A stretch of 64,000 bases of DNA from Pseudomonas sp. JAI120 (GTDB lineage: Bacteria > Pseudomonadota > Gammaproteobacteria > Pseudomonadales > Pseudomonadaceae), in contig NZ_JACHCZ010000002.1 of NCBI RefSeq assembly GCF_014207255.1, forward strand, positions 434,001-498,000, in the 5' to 3' direction. This document shows, piece after piece, positions 45,063 through 55,364 of this stretch. Below the pieces are notes generated by a model that was not told the DNA's origin, ran no database searches, and worked only from the letters and a program-made list of their open reading frames with translations. The stretch's first letter is position 1, and every line of letters begins with the position of its first letter. The translations under genes were made by a program, and so were the position numbers.

Positions 45063-45499
45063 AGTTTGCGTTCCGCACAGATGATCTCGGCCGAGCACAC
45101 CGGCTTGCCGTCTACCGAGGCCTGGCATTCGAACTTCCAGATCTGGCGCTTGCAGCTGATGAACTTGGCTTCCAGGATCAACTGGTCACCCGGAGTAACC
45201 GGGTTGCGAAAGCGCAACTTGTCGGAGCCCACGAAATAGTAAAGCGTGCCGTCGGCAGGCTTGAGGTCGAGCATTTTGAAACCAAGGATACCGGCAGCCT
45301 GGGCCATTGCTTCGATGATCAATACGCCCGGCATAATGGGATGCGCGGGGAAGTGACCGTTGAAGAACGGTTCGTTGATGCTGACATTCTTGTAGGCACG
45401 AATGCGCTTTTCCTCAACATTGAGGTCCACTACGCGGTCCACCAGCAGGAACGGGTAACGGTGAGGCAGGTATTCGCGAATCTCGTTGATGTCCATCAT
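45059..45499 (-). CDS. fabZ: (3R)-hydroxyacyl-ACP dehydratase
   Basis: This encodes a 146-residue hot-dog-fold dehydratase of fatty-acid synthesis. The catalytic histidine is in [19 protein letters not shown] along with the glutamate. [11 protein letters not shown] near the N-terminus is also typical. Its product branch competes with lipid A synthesis for 3-hydroxyacyl-ACP, which fits its position between lpxD and lpxA. Confidence 0.96.
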
Positions 45500-45609
45500 T
45501 TCGGGGGGAAGCCTGTAATAAAGATTGGGGGCGGGCGACTAAACGCACGCCCCGCTAGCAAATCAAGGAGGCAGTCTAGCGGCTGTGCACACTTGATATG
45601 GAAATGGTA

Positions 45610-46665
45610 TCAGCCTTCAGATGAAGCATTACCGCCAGGGGTCACGTCCCCAACACGCTTTTCCAGCTGTTTGAGACGTCGAGCCATGTCGTCGAGCTGC
45701 CTCAAACGTGCTGCACTCTTGCGCCATTCAGCTGCGGGCTGCATGGCGGTACCAGATGAGTAGGCCCCCGGTTCGGTAATCGAGTGGGTCACCATGGTCA
45801 TGCCGGTGATGAAAACGTTGTCGCAAATATCGATATGCCCCACCAGCCCTACGCCACCGGCGAGCATGCAATGCTTGCCGATCCTGGTGCTGCCGGAAAT
45901 GCCTACACAGGCGGCCATGGCGGTGTGATCGCCAATCTGCACGTTGTGAGCGATCTGGATCTGGTTGTCGAGCTTCACGCCGTTACCAATCACGGTATCG
46001 GCCAGGGCTCCGCGATCGACAGCCGTGTTGACACCGATTTCCACGTCGTCGCCGATCAATACACCGCCGACCTGGGCAATCTTGTGCCAGACGCCTTTCG
46101 AGTTGGCAAAGCCAAAGCCTTCACCACCGATCACGGCACCCGATTGAATCACTACACGCTCCCCGATACGCACATCGTGGTACAGGGTCACGCGAGGCGC
46201 CAACCAACCATCGGCACCGATCTCGCAGCGCGCACCGATAAAACAATGGGCACCGACCGTCACACCTGCGCCAATGCGCGCGCCACTCTCGATCACCGCA
46301 AAGGCGCCAATGCTTGCCGCAGGATCAACCTGGGCATCATCGGCGATCACCGCCGACGCATGAATACCGCCGGCTGCCTTGGGTTTCGGATCGAACAGGT
46401 GTGACACCCGCGCATAGGCCAGGTATGGGTCGGGTACCACCAGCGCATCCCCGGCAAACCCTTCGGCATCAGCTGCCTTCAACAACACGGCTGCAGCCTG
46501 GCTGTCGACGAGGTATTTACGGTATTGAGGGTTTGCAAGGAAGCTCAACTGAGCTGGGCCAGCCTCCTGCAAGGTGGCTAGCCCAGTGATTTCCTTCTCC
46601 TGGGAACCACGCAAGGTGGCTCCCAGGAACTCGGCCAACTCGCCGAGCTTGATAGTCGCGGTCAT
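45610..46665 (-). CDS. lpxD: UDP-3-O-(3-hydroxyacyl)glucosamine N-acyltransferase
   Basis: This encodes a 351-residue enzyme, the third step of lipid A synthesis. An N-terminal uridine-binding domain (residues 1-100) precedes hexapeptide repeats ([20 protein letters not shown] ...) and a C-terminal helix ([11 protein letters not shown]). The conserved histidine lies in [15 protein letters not shown]. It starts three bases after the skp stop. Confidence 0.96.
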   Translation of the reverse strand: MTATIKLGELAEFLGATLRGSQEKEITGLATLQEAGPAQLSFLANPQYRKYLVDSQAAAVLLKAADAEGFAGDALVVPDPYLAYARVSHLFDPKPKAAGGIHASAVIADDAQVDPAASIGAFAVIESGARIGAGVTVGAHCFIGARCEIGADGWLAPRVTLYHDVRIGERVVIQSGAVIGGEGFGFANSKGVWHKIAQVGGVLIGDDVEIGVNTAVDRGALADTVIGNGVKLDNQIQIAHNVQIGDHTAMAACVGISGSTRIGKHCMLAGGVGLVGHIDICDNVFITGMTMVTHSITEPGAYSSGTAMQPAAEWRKSAARLRQLDDMARRLKQLEKRVGDVTPGGNASSEG

Positions 46666-46668
46666 GGC

Positions 46669-47172
46669 TTACTTCAGCTGGTTCATGCGCTCGATCACCT
46701 GACGGGTGATGTCGTATTGAGGCTTGACGTCGATCACTGCGCCACGCTCGAACACCAGGTCAAAGGCACCTTTCTTGATGACTTCTTCCACTGCGCTGTC
46801 GAGTTTAGGCTTGAGCTGCTTCAGCATTTCACGGTCGGCAACAGCCTTGGCTTCGTTCAGCTCCTTGGATTGGAACTGGTAGTCACGAGCCTTTTGCTTG
46901 AACTCAAGCTCCAGACGCTCGCGCTCGCCTTGCTGCATCTTGTCGCCACCCGCTACCAGACGGTCCTGGATACCCTTGGCGCTGCTTTCCAACGTCTTGA
47001 GCTTGGTCAGTTGCGGACCGAATTTCTTCTCGGCATCCACTGCGTATTTCTTGGCCGCGTCGGATTCCAGCAGGGCCATCTGATAGTTCAGGACGGCGAT
47101 TTTCATTTCGGCGAAGGCCGGGGTGGTTACCAGCACGGTGGCCAGCAGAACCAATTGAGTCAACTTACGCAC
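46669..47172 (-). CDS. skp: Periplasmic chaperone Skp/OmpH
   Basis: This encodes a 167-residue protein with a signal peptide (LVLLATVLVTTPAFA) and a long coiled-coil alpha-helical body rich in lysine and glutamate (KFGPQLTKLKTLESSAKG ...). It holds unfolded outer-membrane proteins in the periplasm for the Bam complex. It lies directly downstream of bamA. Confidence 0.94.
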   Translation of the reverse strand: MRKLTQLVLLATVLVTTPAFAEMKIAVLNYQMALLESDAAKKYAVDAEKKFGPQLTKLKTLESSAKGIQDRLVAGGDKMQQGERERLELEFKQKARDYQFQSKELNEAKAVADREMLKQLKPKLDSAVEEVIKKGAFDLVFERGAVIDVKPQYDITRQVIERMNQLK

Positions 47173-47217
47173 GATGTACTCCTACAGAATCCGTTGTCGT
47201 TATCTTGGGTCAGACGC

Positions 47218-49605
47218 TTAGAACGTCTGGCCGAGGGAGAATTGGAAAATCTGGGTTTCAGCGTTATCCGGTTTCTTGATCGGCATGGCCAGAGCAAAGC
47301 TCAACGGGCCAAGCGCGGTCACCCAGGTCACACCTACACCCACCGAGCTCGCCAAGTTGCTTAGGCTCACGTCGTTGCACTCAGTACTGGACTTCACACC
47401 GCTTGGGTTGGTGATCTGTTCACACTTGGAGTCGAACACGTTACCCACATCCCAGAAGACAGAAGTACGCAGGGACCGCTGATCTTTGACGAACGGCAGC
47501 GGGAACAGGATTTCCGCCCCACCCTGGATCAACACGTTACCACCGAATGGCAGCGGGTCGTTGTCGGAGTCAGCTACGGTGCCCTGGTTACCGGTCACAC
47601 CAACACCACGGCTCGGTGTACCACGTGGGCCCAGGGTGCTGTCCTTGAAGCCCCGCACGGAGTTGAAGCCACCCGCGTAGTAGTTCTCGTAAAACGGCAG
47701 CCCATTGGTGGAACCATAACCGTCGCCATAACCCAACTCAGTGTGCAGGCGCATGGTGTAGTTATCGCTCAGCGGCTGGAACAACTGGCCACGGTAATCG
47801 AGCTTGAAGAACGACAGGTCGCTGCCCGGCGTCGTTGCTTCCAGAGTCAGGCTCTGGGAGTGGCCACGGGTGGCAAGCACGCCTTTGTTCAGGGTCGACT
47901 CGGACCAGCCGGCGGACGCCTTGAAGTTCAGGAACTTGTCGCCTTCCTTGCGAGTGAAGTCGAAGATCTCGTCCACGGTGTACACACCGGTCTTGATCTC
48001 ATCCTGTTGCGCGGTCAGGCCGAACGTCAGGCGCGAAGTCTCACTGATCGGGTAACCCACGTTGACACCGGCACCGAGACTGTCGATCGCATAGCTCGCT
48101 ACGTCAACATCAAGGTCTTTGTAGTCAGTGGTGCGGTAGAAGGCGTTGTAGCCCAGGCTCACGCCGTCAGCAGTCCAGTAGGGGTCGGTATAACCGAAGT
48201 TATATCGGCTCTGGTATTCGCTTCGGGTCAGGCCGATGGATACTCGGTTACCGGTACCGAGGAAGTTGTTCTGGGTGATGGAACCACCGAGGATCAGACC
48301 GGCGCTCTGCGCGAAACCGACACTGGCGGTGATCGAACCCGACGCTTGCTCTTCCACGGCGTAGTTCACGTCAACCTGGTCATCCACACCCGGTACGGCT
48401 GGCGTTTCGACGTTCACTTCCTTGAAGAAGCCCAGGCGTTCAAGACGGGTCTTGGACTGGTCGATCAGGTAAGTCGACGCCCAGCCACCTTCCATCTGGC
48501 GCATTTCGCGGCGCAGCACTTCGTCCGCAGACTTGGTGTTGCCACGGAAGTTGATGCGGTTCACGTAGGCACGCTTACCTGGGTCGACGACAAAGGTGAT
48601 ATCCACGGTGTGGTCTTCATCGTGCGGGGTAGGCACGCCGTTGACGTTGGCGAAGGTATAGCCTTCGTTACCCAGGCGACGGGTGATCAGTTCGGACGTG
48701 GTGGTCATCAGCTTGCGCGAGAACACCTGGTCTTTCTGCACCAGCAACAGGGCCCTGACCTGGTCTTCAGGCACTTTCAAGTCGCCGCTGAGCTTCACGT
48801 CACGAACCTTGTACTTCTCGCCTTCGTTGACGTTGACAGTGATGTAGACGTGTTTCTTGTCCGGGGTGATGGACACCTGGGTCGAAGCGATATCCATGTT
48901 GATATAGCCACGGTCCAGGTAGTAGGAACGCAGGCGTTCCAGGTCACCGGAGAGTTTTTCGCGGGCGTACTTGTCATCGTTCTTGAAGAACGACAACCAG
49001 TTGGTGGTCTTCAGCTCGAACAGGTCGATCAGGTCTTCATCAGCGAACTTGGTGTTACCCACCACGTTGATGTGCTGAATGGCCGCCACGGTACCTTCGT
49101 TGATGTTGACCTTGAGGCCGACACGGTTACGAGGCTGCGGCACCACTTCCGTTTCCACGGTCGCGGAGTAGCGGCCCTGGGCAACGTACTGGCGTTGCAG
49201 TTCGTTACGAACACCTTCAAGGGTGGCGCGCTGGAAGATCTCGCCCTCGGCCAGGCCAGATTGCTTCAGGCCTTTCATCAGGTCTTCAGTGGAGATCGCC
49301 TTGTTGCCTTCGATCTCGATACTGGCGACGGAAGGTCGCTCGACGACGGTGATGACCAGGACGTTACCTTCGCGACCCAGTTGGATGTCTTGAAAGAACC
49401 CGGTTTTGAACAGCGCACGAGTGGATTCCACCAGGCGACGGTCATCAGCCTGTTCCCCGACGTTCAACGGCAAGGCACCAAAGACGCTACCCGCGGAAAC
49501 CCGCTGGAGGCCGTTGACGCGAATATCGGAGATGGTGAAGGACTCGGCGTGAACTTCGGCGATCATCAATACGGTGAGAACCGCAGTTAGCAGCAGACGT
49601 TTCAT
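47218..49605 (-). CDS. bamA: Outer-membrane protein assembly factor BamA
   Basis: This encodes a 795-residue Omp85-family protein. The signal peptide (LLLTAVLTVLMIAEVHAES) is followed by five POTRA domains (residues about 20-420) and a 16-strand barrel with the conserved VRGFKDSTLGPRG lid-lock loop and final FSLGQTF. It inserts beta-barrel proteins into the outer membrane. ATG at 49605 begins the signal peptide. Confidence 0.98.
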   Translation of the reverse strand: MKRLLLTAVLTVLMIAEVHAESFTISDIRVNGLQRVSAGSVFGALPLNVGEQADDRRLVESTRALFKTGFFQDIQLGREGNVLVITVVERPSVASIEIEGNKAISTEDLMKGLKQSGLAEGEIFQRATLEGVRNELQRQYVAQGRYSATVETEVVPQPRNRVGLKVNINEGTVAAIQHINVVGNTKFADEDLIDLFELKTTNWLSFFKNDDKYAREKLSGDLERLRSYYLDRGYINMDIASTQVSITPDKKHVYITVNVNEGEKYKVRDVKLSGDLKVPEDQVRALLLVQKDQVFSRKLMTTTSELITRRLGNEGYTFANVNGVPTPHDEDHTVDITFVVDPGKRAYVNRINFRGNTKSADEVLRREMRQMEGGWASTYLIDQSKTRLERLGFFKEVNVETPAVPGVDDQVDVNYAVEEQASGSITASVGFAQSAGLILGGSITQNNFLGTGNRVSIGLTRSEYQSRYNFGYTDPYWTADGVSLGYNAFYRTTDYKDLDVDVASYAIDSLGAGVNVGYPISETSRLTFGLTAQQDEIKTGVYTVDEIFDFTRKEGDKFLNFKASAGWSESTLNKGVLATRGHSQSLTLEATTPGSDLSFFKLDYRGQLFQPLSDNYTMRLHTELGYGDGYGSTNGLPFYENYYAGGFNSVRGFKDSTLGPRGTPSRGVGVTGNQGTVADSDNDPLPFGGNVLIQGGAEILFPLPFVKDQRSLRTSVFWDVGNVFDSKCEQITNPSGVKSSTECNDVSLSNLASSVGVGVTWVTALGPLSFALAMPIKKPDNAETQIFQFSLGQTF

Positions 49606-49640
49606 GAAGTCCTTTCTTATTCCAACTGGCAATAAACAAA

Positions 49641-49659
49641 CTGCCGCAAAATGCGGCAG
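49641..49659 (-). terminator. Hairpin between rseP and bamA
   Basis: CTGCCGC and GCGGCAG pair around a five-base loop; the minus strand then reads TTTGTTTATT. It stands between the rseP stop and the bamA start and may be an intercistronic attenuator. Confidence 0.55.
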
Positions 49660-49679
49660 ATTCGCAATTCAGCGAAGCG

Positions 49680-51032
49680 TTACAGTCGACCCAGATCGTT
49701 GACCAGGGCTAATAACATCACCCCAACCACCAAGCTGATACCGATCTGTATCCCCCAACCCTGCACCCGATCCGACAAGGGGCGACCACGCACCCACTCG
49801 ACCAGATAAAACAACAGATGCCCCCCATCCAATACTGGAATGGGCAGCAAATTCAGAACACCCAGGCTAATACTCAGATAAGCCAGGAAATTCAGGAAAT
49901 CCGCGACACCCGACTGGGCAGAAGCGCCCGCCACTTTAGCAATGGTTATCGGTCCACTCAAGTTTTTTACCGAGAGCTCGCCGAACAACATTTTCTTGAG
50001 GGATTCGAGGGTCAGCACACTCATGGTCCAAGTGCGTCTTGCACCCTCCCCAATTGCCGCCAACGGCCCGAAACTCACCTCACGCACCATCGATGGCGGC
50101 CACTCCGGACTCTTGACGCCAGCGCCCAGGTACCCCGCGGCCGCCTTGGCTTCCCCACGTACCGCCAGGGTCACGGGGACGTCGATTTGAGCACCGTCGC
50201 GTTCAACTTTCAGCACAATTTTGGTATCAGGGCGTACCCGGACCAGATCGACCACCTGCTGCCACTCACCCAACACCTGGCCATCGAGGGCCAGCAAGCG
50301 ATCGCCGGTTTTCAGGCCAGCGGCCTGGGCCGGACCTTTCGGGTCCAGCTCAGCCAGTACCGGCGGCAGCGCAGGACGCCATGGACGGATGCCCAGGGAC
50401 TTGATCGGATCAGGCTCATCAGCGCCCTTGAGCCAATGGTCCAGAGCCAACGCGCGAGGGGTCTCGGCACTGGAATCCTGCTCACGTACCACGACGTTGA
50501 CCGTGCCGCTTTCACCCAAACGACGTACCAATTGCAAATTGACCGCGCCCCAACCCGTCGTCGGCTCACCATCAATGGAAACAATTTCCTGCCCCGCGAC
50601 CAGACCTGCCTTGGCCGCGATACTGTCAGCCTCGACCGCGCCGATGACAGGACGCACCTGCTCGCTGCCGAGCATGGCCAAGACCCAGAAGAACAGCATC
50701 GCCAACAGAAAGTTGGCAATCGGACCGGCGGCAACAATGGCGATACGCTGACGAACGGTCTTGCGATTGAAGGATTGGTCCAGCTGATCGGCCGGCACTT
50801 CGCCTTCACGCTCATCGAGCATCTTGACGTAGCCACCCAACGGAATGGCCGCGATCACGAACTCGGTGCCGCGTCGGTCGTGCCAGCGAACCAACGGCAT
50901 GCCGAAGCCGACGGAAAAGCGCAGTACCTTGACGCCGCAACGACGCGCCACCCAAAAGTGGCCGAATTCGTGGAAGGTGACCAGCACGCCCAGAGCAACC
51001 AGGGTGCCGACAATCATGTAAAGCGCACTCAT
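49680..51032 (-). CDS. rseP: Site-2 zinc metalloprotease RseP (MucP)
   Basis: This encodes a 450-residue inner-membrane protease. Zinc motif HEFGH lies in the first transmembrane helix (about residues 21-25), two PDZ domains sit in the periplasmic loop (residues about 115-310), and the third ligand motif LNLLPIPVLDGGH is in a C-terminal helix. It cuts the anti-sigma factor MucA/RseA to release the AlgU/sigma-E envelope stress response. Its neighbour bamA encodes the machine whose failure triggers that response. Confidence 0.97.
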   Translation of the reverse strand: MSALYMIVGTLVALGVLVTFHEFGHFWVARRCGVKVLRFSVGFGMPLVRWHDRRGTEFVIAAIPLGGYVKMLDEREGEVPADQLDQSFNRKTVRQRIAIVAAGPIANFLLAMLFFWVLAMLGSEQVRPVIGAVEADSIAAKAGLVAGQEIVSIDGEPTTGWGAVNLQLVRRLGESGTVNVVVREQDSSAETPRALALDHWLKGADEPDPIKSLGIRPWRPALPPVLAELDPKGPAQAAGLKTGDRLLALDGQVLGEWQQVVDLVRVRPDTKIVLKVERDGAQIDVPVTLAVRGEAKAAAGYLGAGVKSPEWPPSMVREVSFGPLAAIGEGARRTWTMSVLTLESLKKMLFGELSVKNLSGPITIAKVAGASAQSGVADFLNFLAYLSISLGVLNLLPIPVLDGGHLLFYLVEWVRGRPLSDRVQGWGIQIGISLVVGVMLLALVNDLGRL

Positions 51033-51085
51033 CTAATTTCTCCGCATTCCAATCCAGTGCCCCAAGGCTCAATCGCGCCCACAAC

Positions 51086-52276
51086 CTAACGCGCGTTGCG
51101 GTTCAACCATTGTTCGGCCAAGACGCGTGCCTTGGTGTCCGCCTCGAATACCGCGCCGAGGTCATTCACCGCCACCACAGGCTCAAGACCCAGGACGTCC
51201 TCGATGATACTCGCGATCTGCGGAAAGCGGATGCGCCGTTCGAGAAACGCCGCCACCGCCACCTCATTCGCCGCATTGAGCATCGCCGGCGCGCTGTTAC
51301 CCGCCTCCGCCGCCTCACGCGCCAGGCGCAGACAAGGAAAACGTTGTTCGTCCGGTGCCTCGAAGTCCAAGCGGGCAATGGCAAACAGATCCAGTGGCGC
51401 CACACCGGAATCAATTCGCTCCGGCCAAGCCAGGGCATTGGCGATCGGAGTACGCATATCGGGATTGCCCAATTGGGCCAATACCGAGCCATCCACATAG
51501 TCGACCAGTGAATGAATCACACTTTGCGGGTGAATCACCACCTCGACCTGATCCGGTTGCGCATCGAACAACCAGCAGGCCTCGATCAACTCCAGGCCTT
51601 TATTCATCATGCTTGCCGAGTCTACGGAGATTTTGCGCCCCATAGACCAGTTAGGATGAGCGCACGCCTGGTCCGGAGACACATGCTCCAACTCCGCCAA
51701 GGGAGTTTGCCGAAAAGGACCACCCGAAGCGGTCAGCAAAATCCGACGCACCCCCACCTGACTGAGACCGCGAGCAAAGTCACCAGGCATGCATTGGAAG
51801 ATAGCATTGTGCTCACTGTCGAGGGGCAGCAGTACGGCACCGCTCTTGCGCACAGCCTGCATGAAGAGCGCGCCGGACATCACCAGCGCTTCTTTGTTGG
51901 CCAGCAGAATTTTCTTGCCCGCGTCCACGGCGGCCAAGGTCGGACGCAAGCCGGCGGCACCGACGATAGCGGCTACCACCGTATCCACCTCGGCATCGGC
52001 CGAGACTTGGCACAACCCCTCCTCCCCCACCAACACCTGAGTGGCCAGCCCGGCAGCCCGCAGATCATCCTGCAAGCTCCGCGCCGCCGAACGCCCAGGC
52101 ACGACAGCAAAGCGCGGCACGTGGCGCACGCACAGTGCCAGCAGTTCGCTGAGGCGGGTGAACCCGGTCAAGGCAAACACTTGATAGCGGTCAGGATGAC
52201 GAGCGATCACATCCAGGGCGCTCAACCCTACCGAACCGGTTGCACCCAGTACGGTCACTTGTTGCAGGCGACTCAC
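51086..52276 (-). CDS. dxr: 1-deoxy-D-xylulose 5-phosphate reductoisomerase
   Basis: This encodes a 396-residue NADPH-dependent enzyme of the MEP pathway. The nucleotide-binding motif [28 protein letters not shown] and [12 protein letters not shown] are diagnostic. A GTG at 52276 is chosen because it overlaps the cdsA stop as GTGA and gives the start VSRLQQ seen in homologues; an ATG five codons upstream is the alternative. Confidence 0.96.
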   Translation of the reverse strand: MSRLQQVTVLGATGSVGLSALDVIARHPDRYQVFALTGFTRLSELLALCVRHVPRFAVVPGRSAARSLQDDLRAAGLATQVLVGEEGLCQVSADAEVDTVVAAIVGAAGLRPTLAAVDAGKKILLANKEALVMSGALFMQAVRKSGAVLLPLDSEHNAIFQCMPGDFARGLSQVGVRRILLTASGGPFRQTPLAELEHVSPDQACAHPNWSMGRKISVDSASMMNKGLELIEACWLFDAQPDQVEVVIHPQSVIHSLVDYVDGSVLAQLGNPDMRTPIANALAWPERIDSGVAPLDLFAIARLDFEAPDEQRFPCLRLAREAAEAGNSAPAMLNAANEVAVAAFLERRIRFPQIASIIEDVLGLEPVVAVNDLGAVFEADTKARVLAEQWLNRNAR

Positions 52277-53082
52277 GAAGCGGTCATCCACAACAGCACG
52301 GCAAAGATCGGGATGGCAGCGGTAAGGCTATCGATACGATCCAGCACCCCGCCATGTCCCGGCAGCAGGTTGCTGCTGTCCTTGATCCCGGCCTGGCGCT
52401 TGAACATGCTTTCAGTGAGGTCACCCACCACCGAAATGAATACGACGATGGCCGTACCGAGCAGTGCCAGGAAGATGTCCATCACCGACCAGTCGCGTAA
52501 CACACCCACCACAAGTGTGATCAACAGCGTCAACGCCAGGCCGCCATACACACCTTCCCAGCTCTTGCCCGGACTGACCGCCGGCGCCAGCTTGCGCTTG
52601 CCGAATGCACGACCAGAGAAGTAGGCGCCGATGTCTGCACCCCAGACCAGCAACATCACTGCCATGATCAGCCAGTTACCCATCGGCGAATTCTTGATCT
52701 CCACCAACCCTTGCCAGGCGGGCAACAGAATCAACAAGCCAATCACCAACTTGCTGGCGACACTGGACCACTGGCCACTGCTGCGCGGAAAAGTCAGCAC
52801 CAGGTAGGTCGCAAGCGCCCACCACAACACCGCGGCCCCCAACACCCAAGGCACGATGATGCTCGACAGGGTATGCATCAGAAACAGCAGCACCGCCACC
52901 ACAAGGGCGTACACCACACGCGGCAACTGCGCGTTGAAGCCTGCCAATCGTGCCCATTCCCAGGCACCCAGGGTTACCACCAGGCCGATAAACAGTGCAA
53001 AGCCGGAGCCATCCAGCAGGAAGAACCCGCACAAGGCAATCGGCAACAGTATCAGTGCTGTGATGATTCGTTGTTTAAGCAT
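52273..53082 (-). CDS. cdsA: Phosphatidate cytidylyltransferase
   Basis: This encodes a 269-residue polytopic inner-membrane enzyme that makes CDP-diacylglycerol, precursor of all phospholipids. Around eight membrane segments are seen, with the CDP-transferase signature [18 protein letters not shown] near the C-terminus. It is directly adjacent to uppS with no gap. Confidence 0.97.
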   Translation of the reverse strand: MLKQRIITALILLPIALCGFFLLDGSGFALFIGLVVTLGAWEWARLAGFNAQLPRVVYALVVAVLLFLMHTLSSIIVPWVLGAAVLWWALATYLVLTFPRSSGQWSSVASKLVIGLLILLPAWQGLVEIKNSPMGNWLIMAVMLLVWGADIGAYFSGRAFGKRKLAPAVSPGKSWEGVYGGLALTLLITLVVGVLRDWSVMDIFLALLGTAIVVFISVVGDLTESMFKRQAGIKDSSNLLPGHGGVLDRIDSLTAAIPIFAVLLWMTAS

Positions 53083-53838
53083 TTAAACCCGGGCTCCAGC
53101 TTCGATCTGCTCACTCGTTTTACCGAAGCGACGCTGACGGGAAGCGAAATCGGCCAGCGCAGTGCGCATGGCATCGTGTTTGAAGTCCGGCCAGAACAGG
53201 TCGGAGAAGTACAGCTCGGTATAGGCCAACTGCCATAAGAGAAAATTGCTGATGCGATGCTCACCACCGGTACGGATACACAAGTCAGGCAACGGCAGGT
53301 CACCGGTCACCAGGCAGGTTTGTAACAGTTCAGGCGAGATGTCGTCCGGCCGCAGATGACCGGCCTGCACTTCACGGGCCAGTCGCTGCGCAGCCTGGGC
53401 AATATCCCACTGACCACCGTAGTTGGCCGCGATTTGCAGCACAAAGCGGTCAGTGCCAGCAGTGATCGCCTCGGCTTCACGCATGGCCGCCTGCAGTTCC
53501 GGATGGAAGCGCGAGCGGTCGCCGATGATGCGCAGGCTGATGTTGTTGTCATTCAGGCGCTTGGCCTCGCGACGCAGTGCCTTGAAGAACAGATCCATCA
53601 AGGCACTGACTTCTTCGGCGGGCCGCTGCCAGTTTTCACTGGAGAACGCGAACAAGGTCAATACCTCGACCTTGGCCTCGGCGCATACCTCGATCACAGC
53701 CCGTACCGCATCGACACCCGCTTTATGCCCGGCAACACCCGGCATAAAGCGTTTCTTCGCCCAGCGATTATTCCCATCCATGATGATCGCGACATGGCGC
53801 GGCACCACAGAGGGCACAGTCTGCTTGGTCTTTTCCAT
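53083..53838 (-). CDS. uppS: Undecaprenyl diphosphate synthase
   Basis: This encodes a 251-residue cis-prenyltransferase that builds the C55 lipid carrier for peptidoglycan and O-antigen. Seen are AIIMDGNNRWAKKR with the catalytic aspartate, GHKAG, FAFSSENW and LCIRTGGEHRISNFLLWQ. It consumes the isoprenoid made by the Dxr/IspD/IspF enzymes also encoded in the window. Confidence 0.97.
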   Translation of the reverse strand: MEKTKQTVPSVVPRHVAIIMDGNNRWAKKRFMPGVAGHKAGVDAVRAVIEVCAEAKVEVLTLFAFSSENWQRPAEEVSALMDLFFKALRREAKRLNDNNISLRIIGDRSRFHPELQAAMREAEAITAGTDRFVLQIAANYGGQWDIAQAAQRLAREVQAGHLRPDDISPELLQTCLVTGDLPLPDLCIRTGGEHRISNFLLWQLAYTELYFSDLFWPDFKHDAMRTALADFASRQRRFGKTSEQIEAGARV

Positions 53839-53855
53839 GAAGGCGTCCTGACCCC

Positions 53856-54413
53856 TTATACGGCCATCAGGTCCTTTTCTTTTTCTTCCGTGGCCTTGGT
53901 GATCTGGGCCTCGGCATCCTTGGTCAGCTTATCGATATCGGCGACGGCACGACGCTCTTCGTCTTCGCTGATTTCCTTGTCCTTGACCAGTTTCTTCAAG
54001 TCACCCAAGGCATCGCGACGGATGTTGCGCACGGCAACACGCGCATCTTCAGCGGCGCTGCGGGCCTGCTTGGTGAAGCCCTTGCGGGTTTCTTCAGTCA
54101 GGGCCGGCATGGAGATCAGCAGCAACTCGCCCAGGTTGGTCGGGTTGAGGTTCAGGCCGGCGCTCTGGATGGCTTTGTCGACTGCGGCGAGCATGTTGCG
54201 CTCGAAGGCCACGACTTGCAGGGTGCGCGAATCTTTTACGGTAACGTTGGCCACGCCGCTCAGCGGGGTATCAGCGCCGTAATAAGGCACCATCACGCTG
54301 CCCAGAATGCTCGGGTGCGCCTTGCCGGTACGAATCTGGCCGAATGCGTGGCTCAGAGACTCCAGGGATTTCTGCATACGCGCTTGGGCGTCTTTCTTGA
54401 TTTCATTGATCAT
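53856..54413 (-). CDS. frr: Ribosome recycling factor
   Basis: This encodes a 185-residue protein, the exact family length, that splits terminated ribosomes together with EF-G. A three-helix bundle ([46 protein letters not shown]) surrounds the small beta domain. The start overlaps pyrH by ATGA. Confidence 0.97.
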   Translation of the reverse strand: MINEIKKDAQARMQKSLESLSHAFGQIRTGKAHPSILGSVMVPYYGADTPLSGVANVTVKDSRTLQVVAFERNMLAAVDKAIQSAGLNLNPTNLGELLLISMPALTEETRKGFTKQARSAAEDARVAVRNIRRDALGDLKKLVKDKEISEDEERRAVADIDKLTKDAEAQITKATEEKEKDLMAV

Positions 54414-55153
54414 TGTTGGCCTTCCTCGATCAGAGTCCCTTCCGCGCCGCCGTGTACGATATTCAGCAGGGCACCGGGCTTGTTCATGTTAAATACGCGC
54501 AGTGGCATCTTATGGTCGCGACACAGGCAAATAGCCGTCAGGTCCATCACGCCCAGCTTGCGATCCAGCACTTCATCGTAGGTCAGATGATCGAACTTCT
54601 CGGCATGCGGGTCTTTGAACGGGTCTGCGGTGTACACGCCATCTACCTTGGTCGCCTTGAGCACTACGTCAGCATCGATCTCGATGGCGCGCAGGCAGGC
54701 AGCCGAGTCCGTGGTGAAGAACGGGTTGCCGGTACCGGCAGCAAAGATCACCACCTCTTTGGCGTTCAGGTGGCGCATGGCTTTGCGACGATCATAGTGA
54801 TCGGTCACGCCCACCATGGAAATAGCCGACATCACGATAGCCGAAATATTGGCACGCTCCAGGGCGTCACGCATGGCCAGGGCGTTCATCACAGTGGCCA
54901 GCATGCCCATGTGGTCGCCAGTGACCCGATCCATACCGGCCGCACTCAGTGCCGCACCGCGGAACAGATTGCCCCCGCCGATCACCAGGCCGACTTGTAC
55001 GCCGATGCCGACCAACTGGCCGACTTCCAGCGCCATGCGGTCGAGGACCTTGGGATCGATCCCGAACTCTTCCGAGCCCATCAGGGCCTCGCCGCTAAGC
55101 TTGAGTAGAATGCGTTTATAGCGAGCCTGATAACCACTGCCCTGCTGAGCCAT
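54410..55153 (-). CDS. pyrH: UMP kinase
   Basis: This encodes a 247-residue hexameric kinase phosphorylating UMP to UDP. Motifs are [37 protein letters not shown] and VDGVYTADP. The ATG at 55153 has a GGAGAG ribosome site and matches homologues; an upstream frame is not supported. Confidence 0.97.
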   Translation of the reverse strand: MAQQGSGYQARYKRILLKLSGEALMGSEEFGIDPKVLDRMALEVGQLVGIGVQVGLVIGGGNLFRGAALSAAGMDRVTGDHMGMLATVMNALAMRDALERANISAIVMSAISMVGVTDHYDRRKAMRHLNAKEVVIFAAGTGNPFFTTDSAACLRAIEIDADVVLKATKVDGVYTADPFKDPHAEKFDHLTYDEVLDRKLGVMDLTAICLCRDHKMPLRVFNMNKPGALLNIVHGGAEGTLIEEGQQ

Positions 55154-55306
55154 TGCGAATCTCTCCTGCGGCGTATTTTTAAAAAATTCTTGGCGAGCCA
55201 TTTACGGCTTGCGTTCACTCTAGCTGGACGCTCTCACAGCGCCATCGGAACACGGCTTTGTAAGCCAGTTCCGAGGGTAAGCCAAATAAAATCGGCCTGC
55301 CCATTT

Positions 55307-55343
55307 GAAAAGAGGCTGCGCGCGTGAGCGGGCAGCCTCTTTC
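55307..55343 (-). terminator. Intrinsic terminator after tsf
   Basis: On the minus strand a 12-base stem (GAAAGAGGCTGC with GCAGCCTCTTTC) encloses a GC-rich loop and is followed by TTTTC. It sits 20 bases after the tsf stop and separates rpsB-tsf from pyrH-frr. Confidence 0.85.
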
Positions 55344-55364
55344 GGGCGACAGTTAAAAACTGTC

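Noticed and set aside
47743..49590. A 615-codon open frame antisense to bamA
   Set aside because: It is a shadow of the BamA reading frame without family features.
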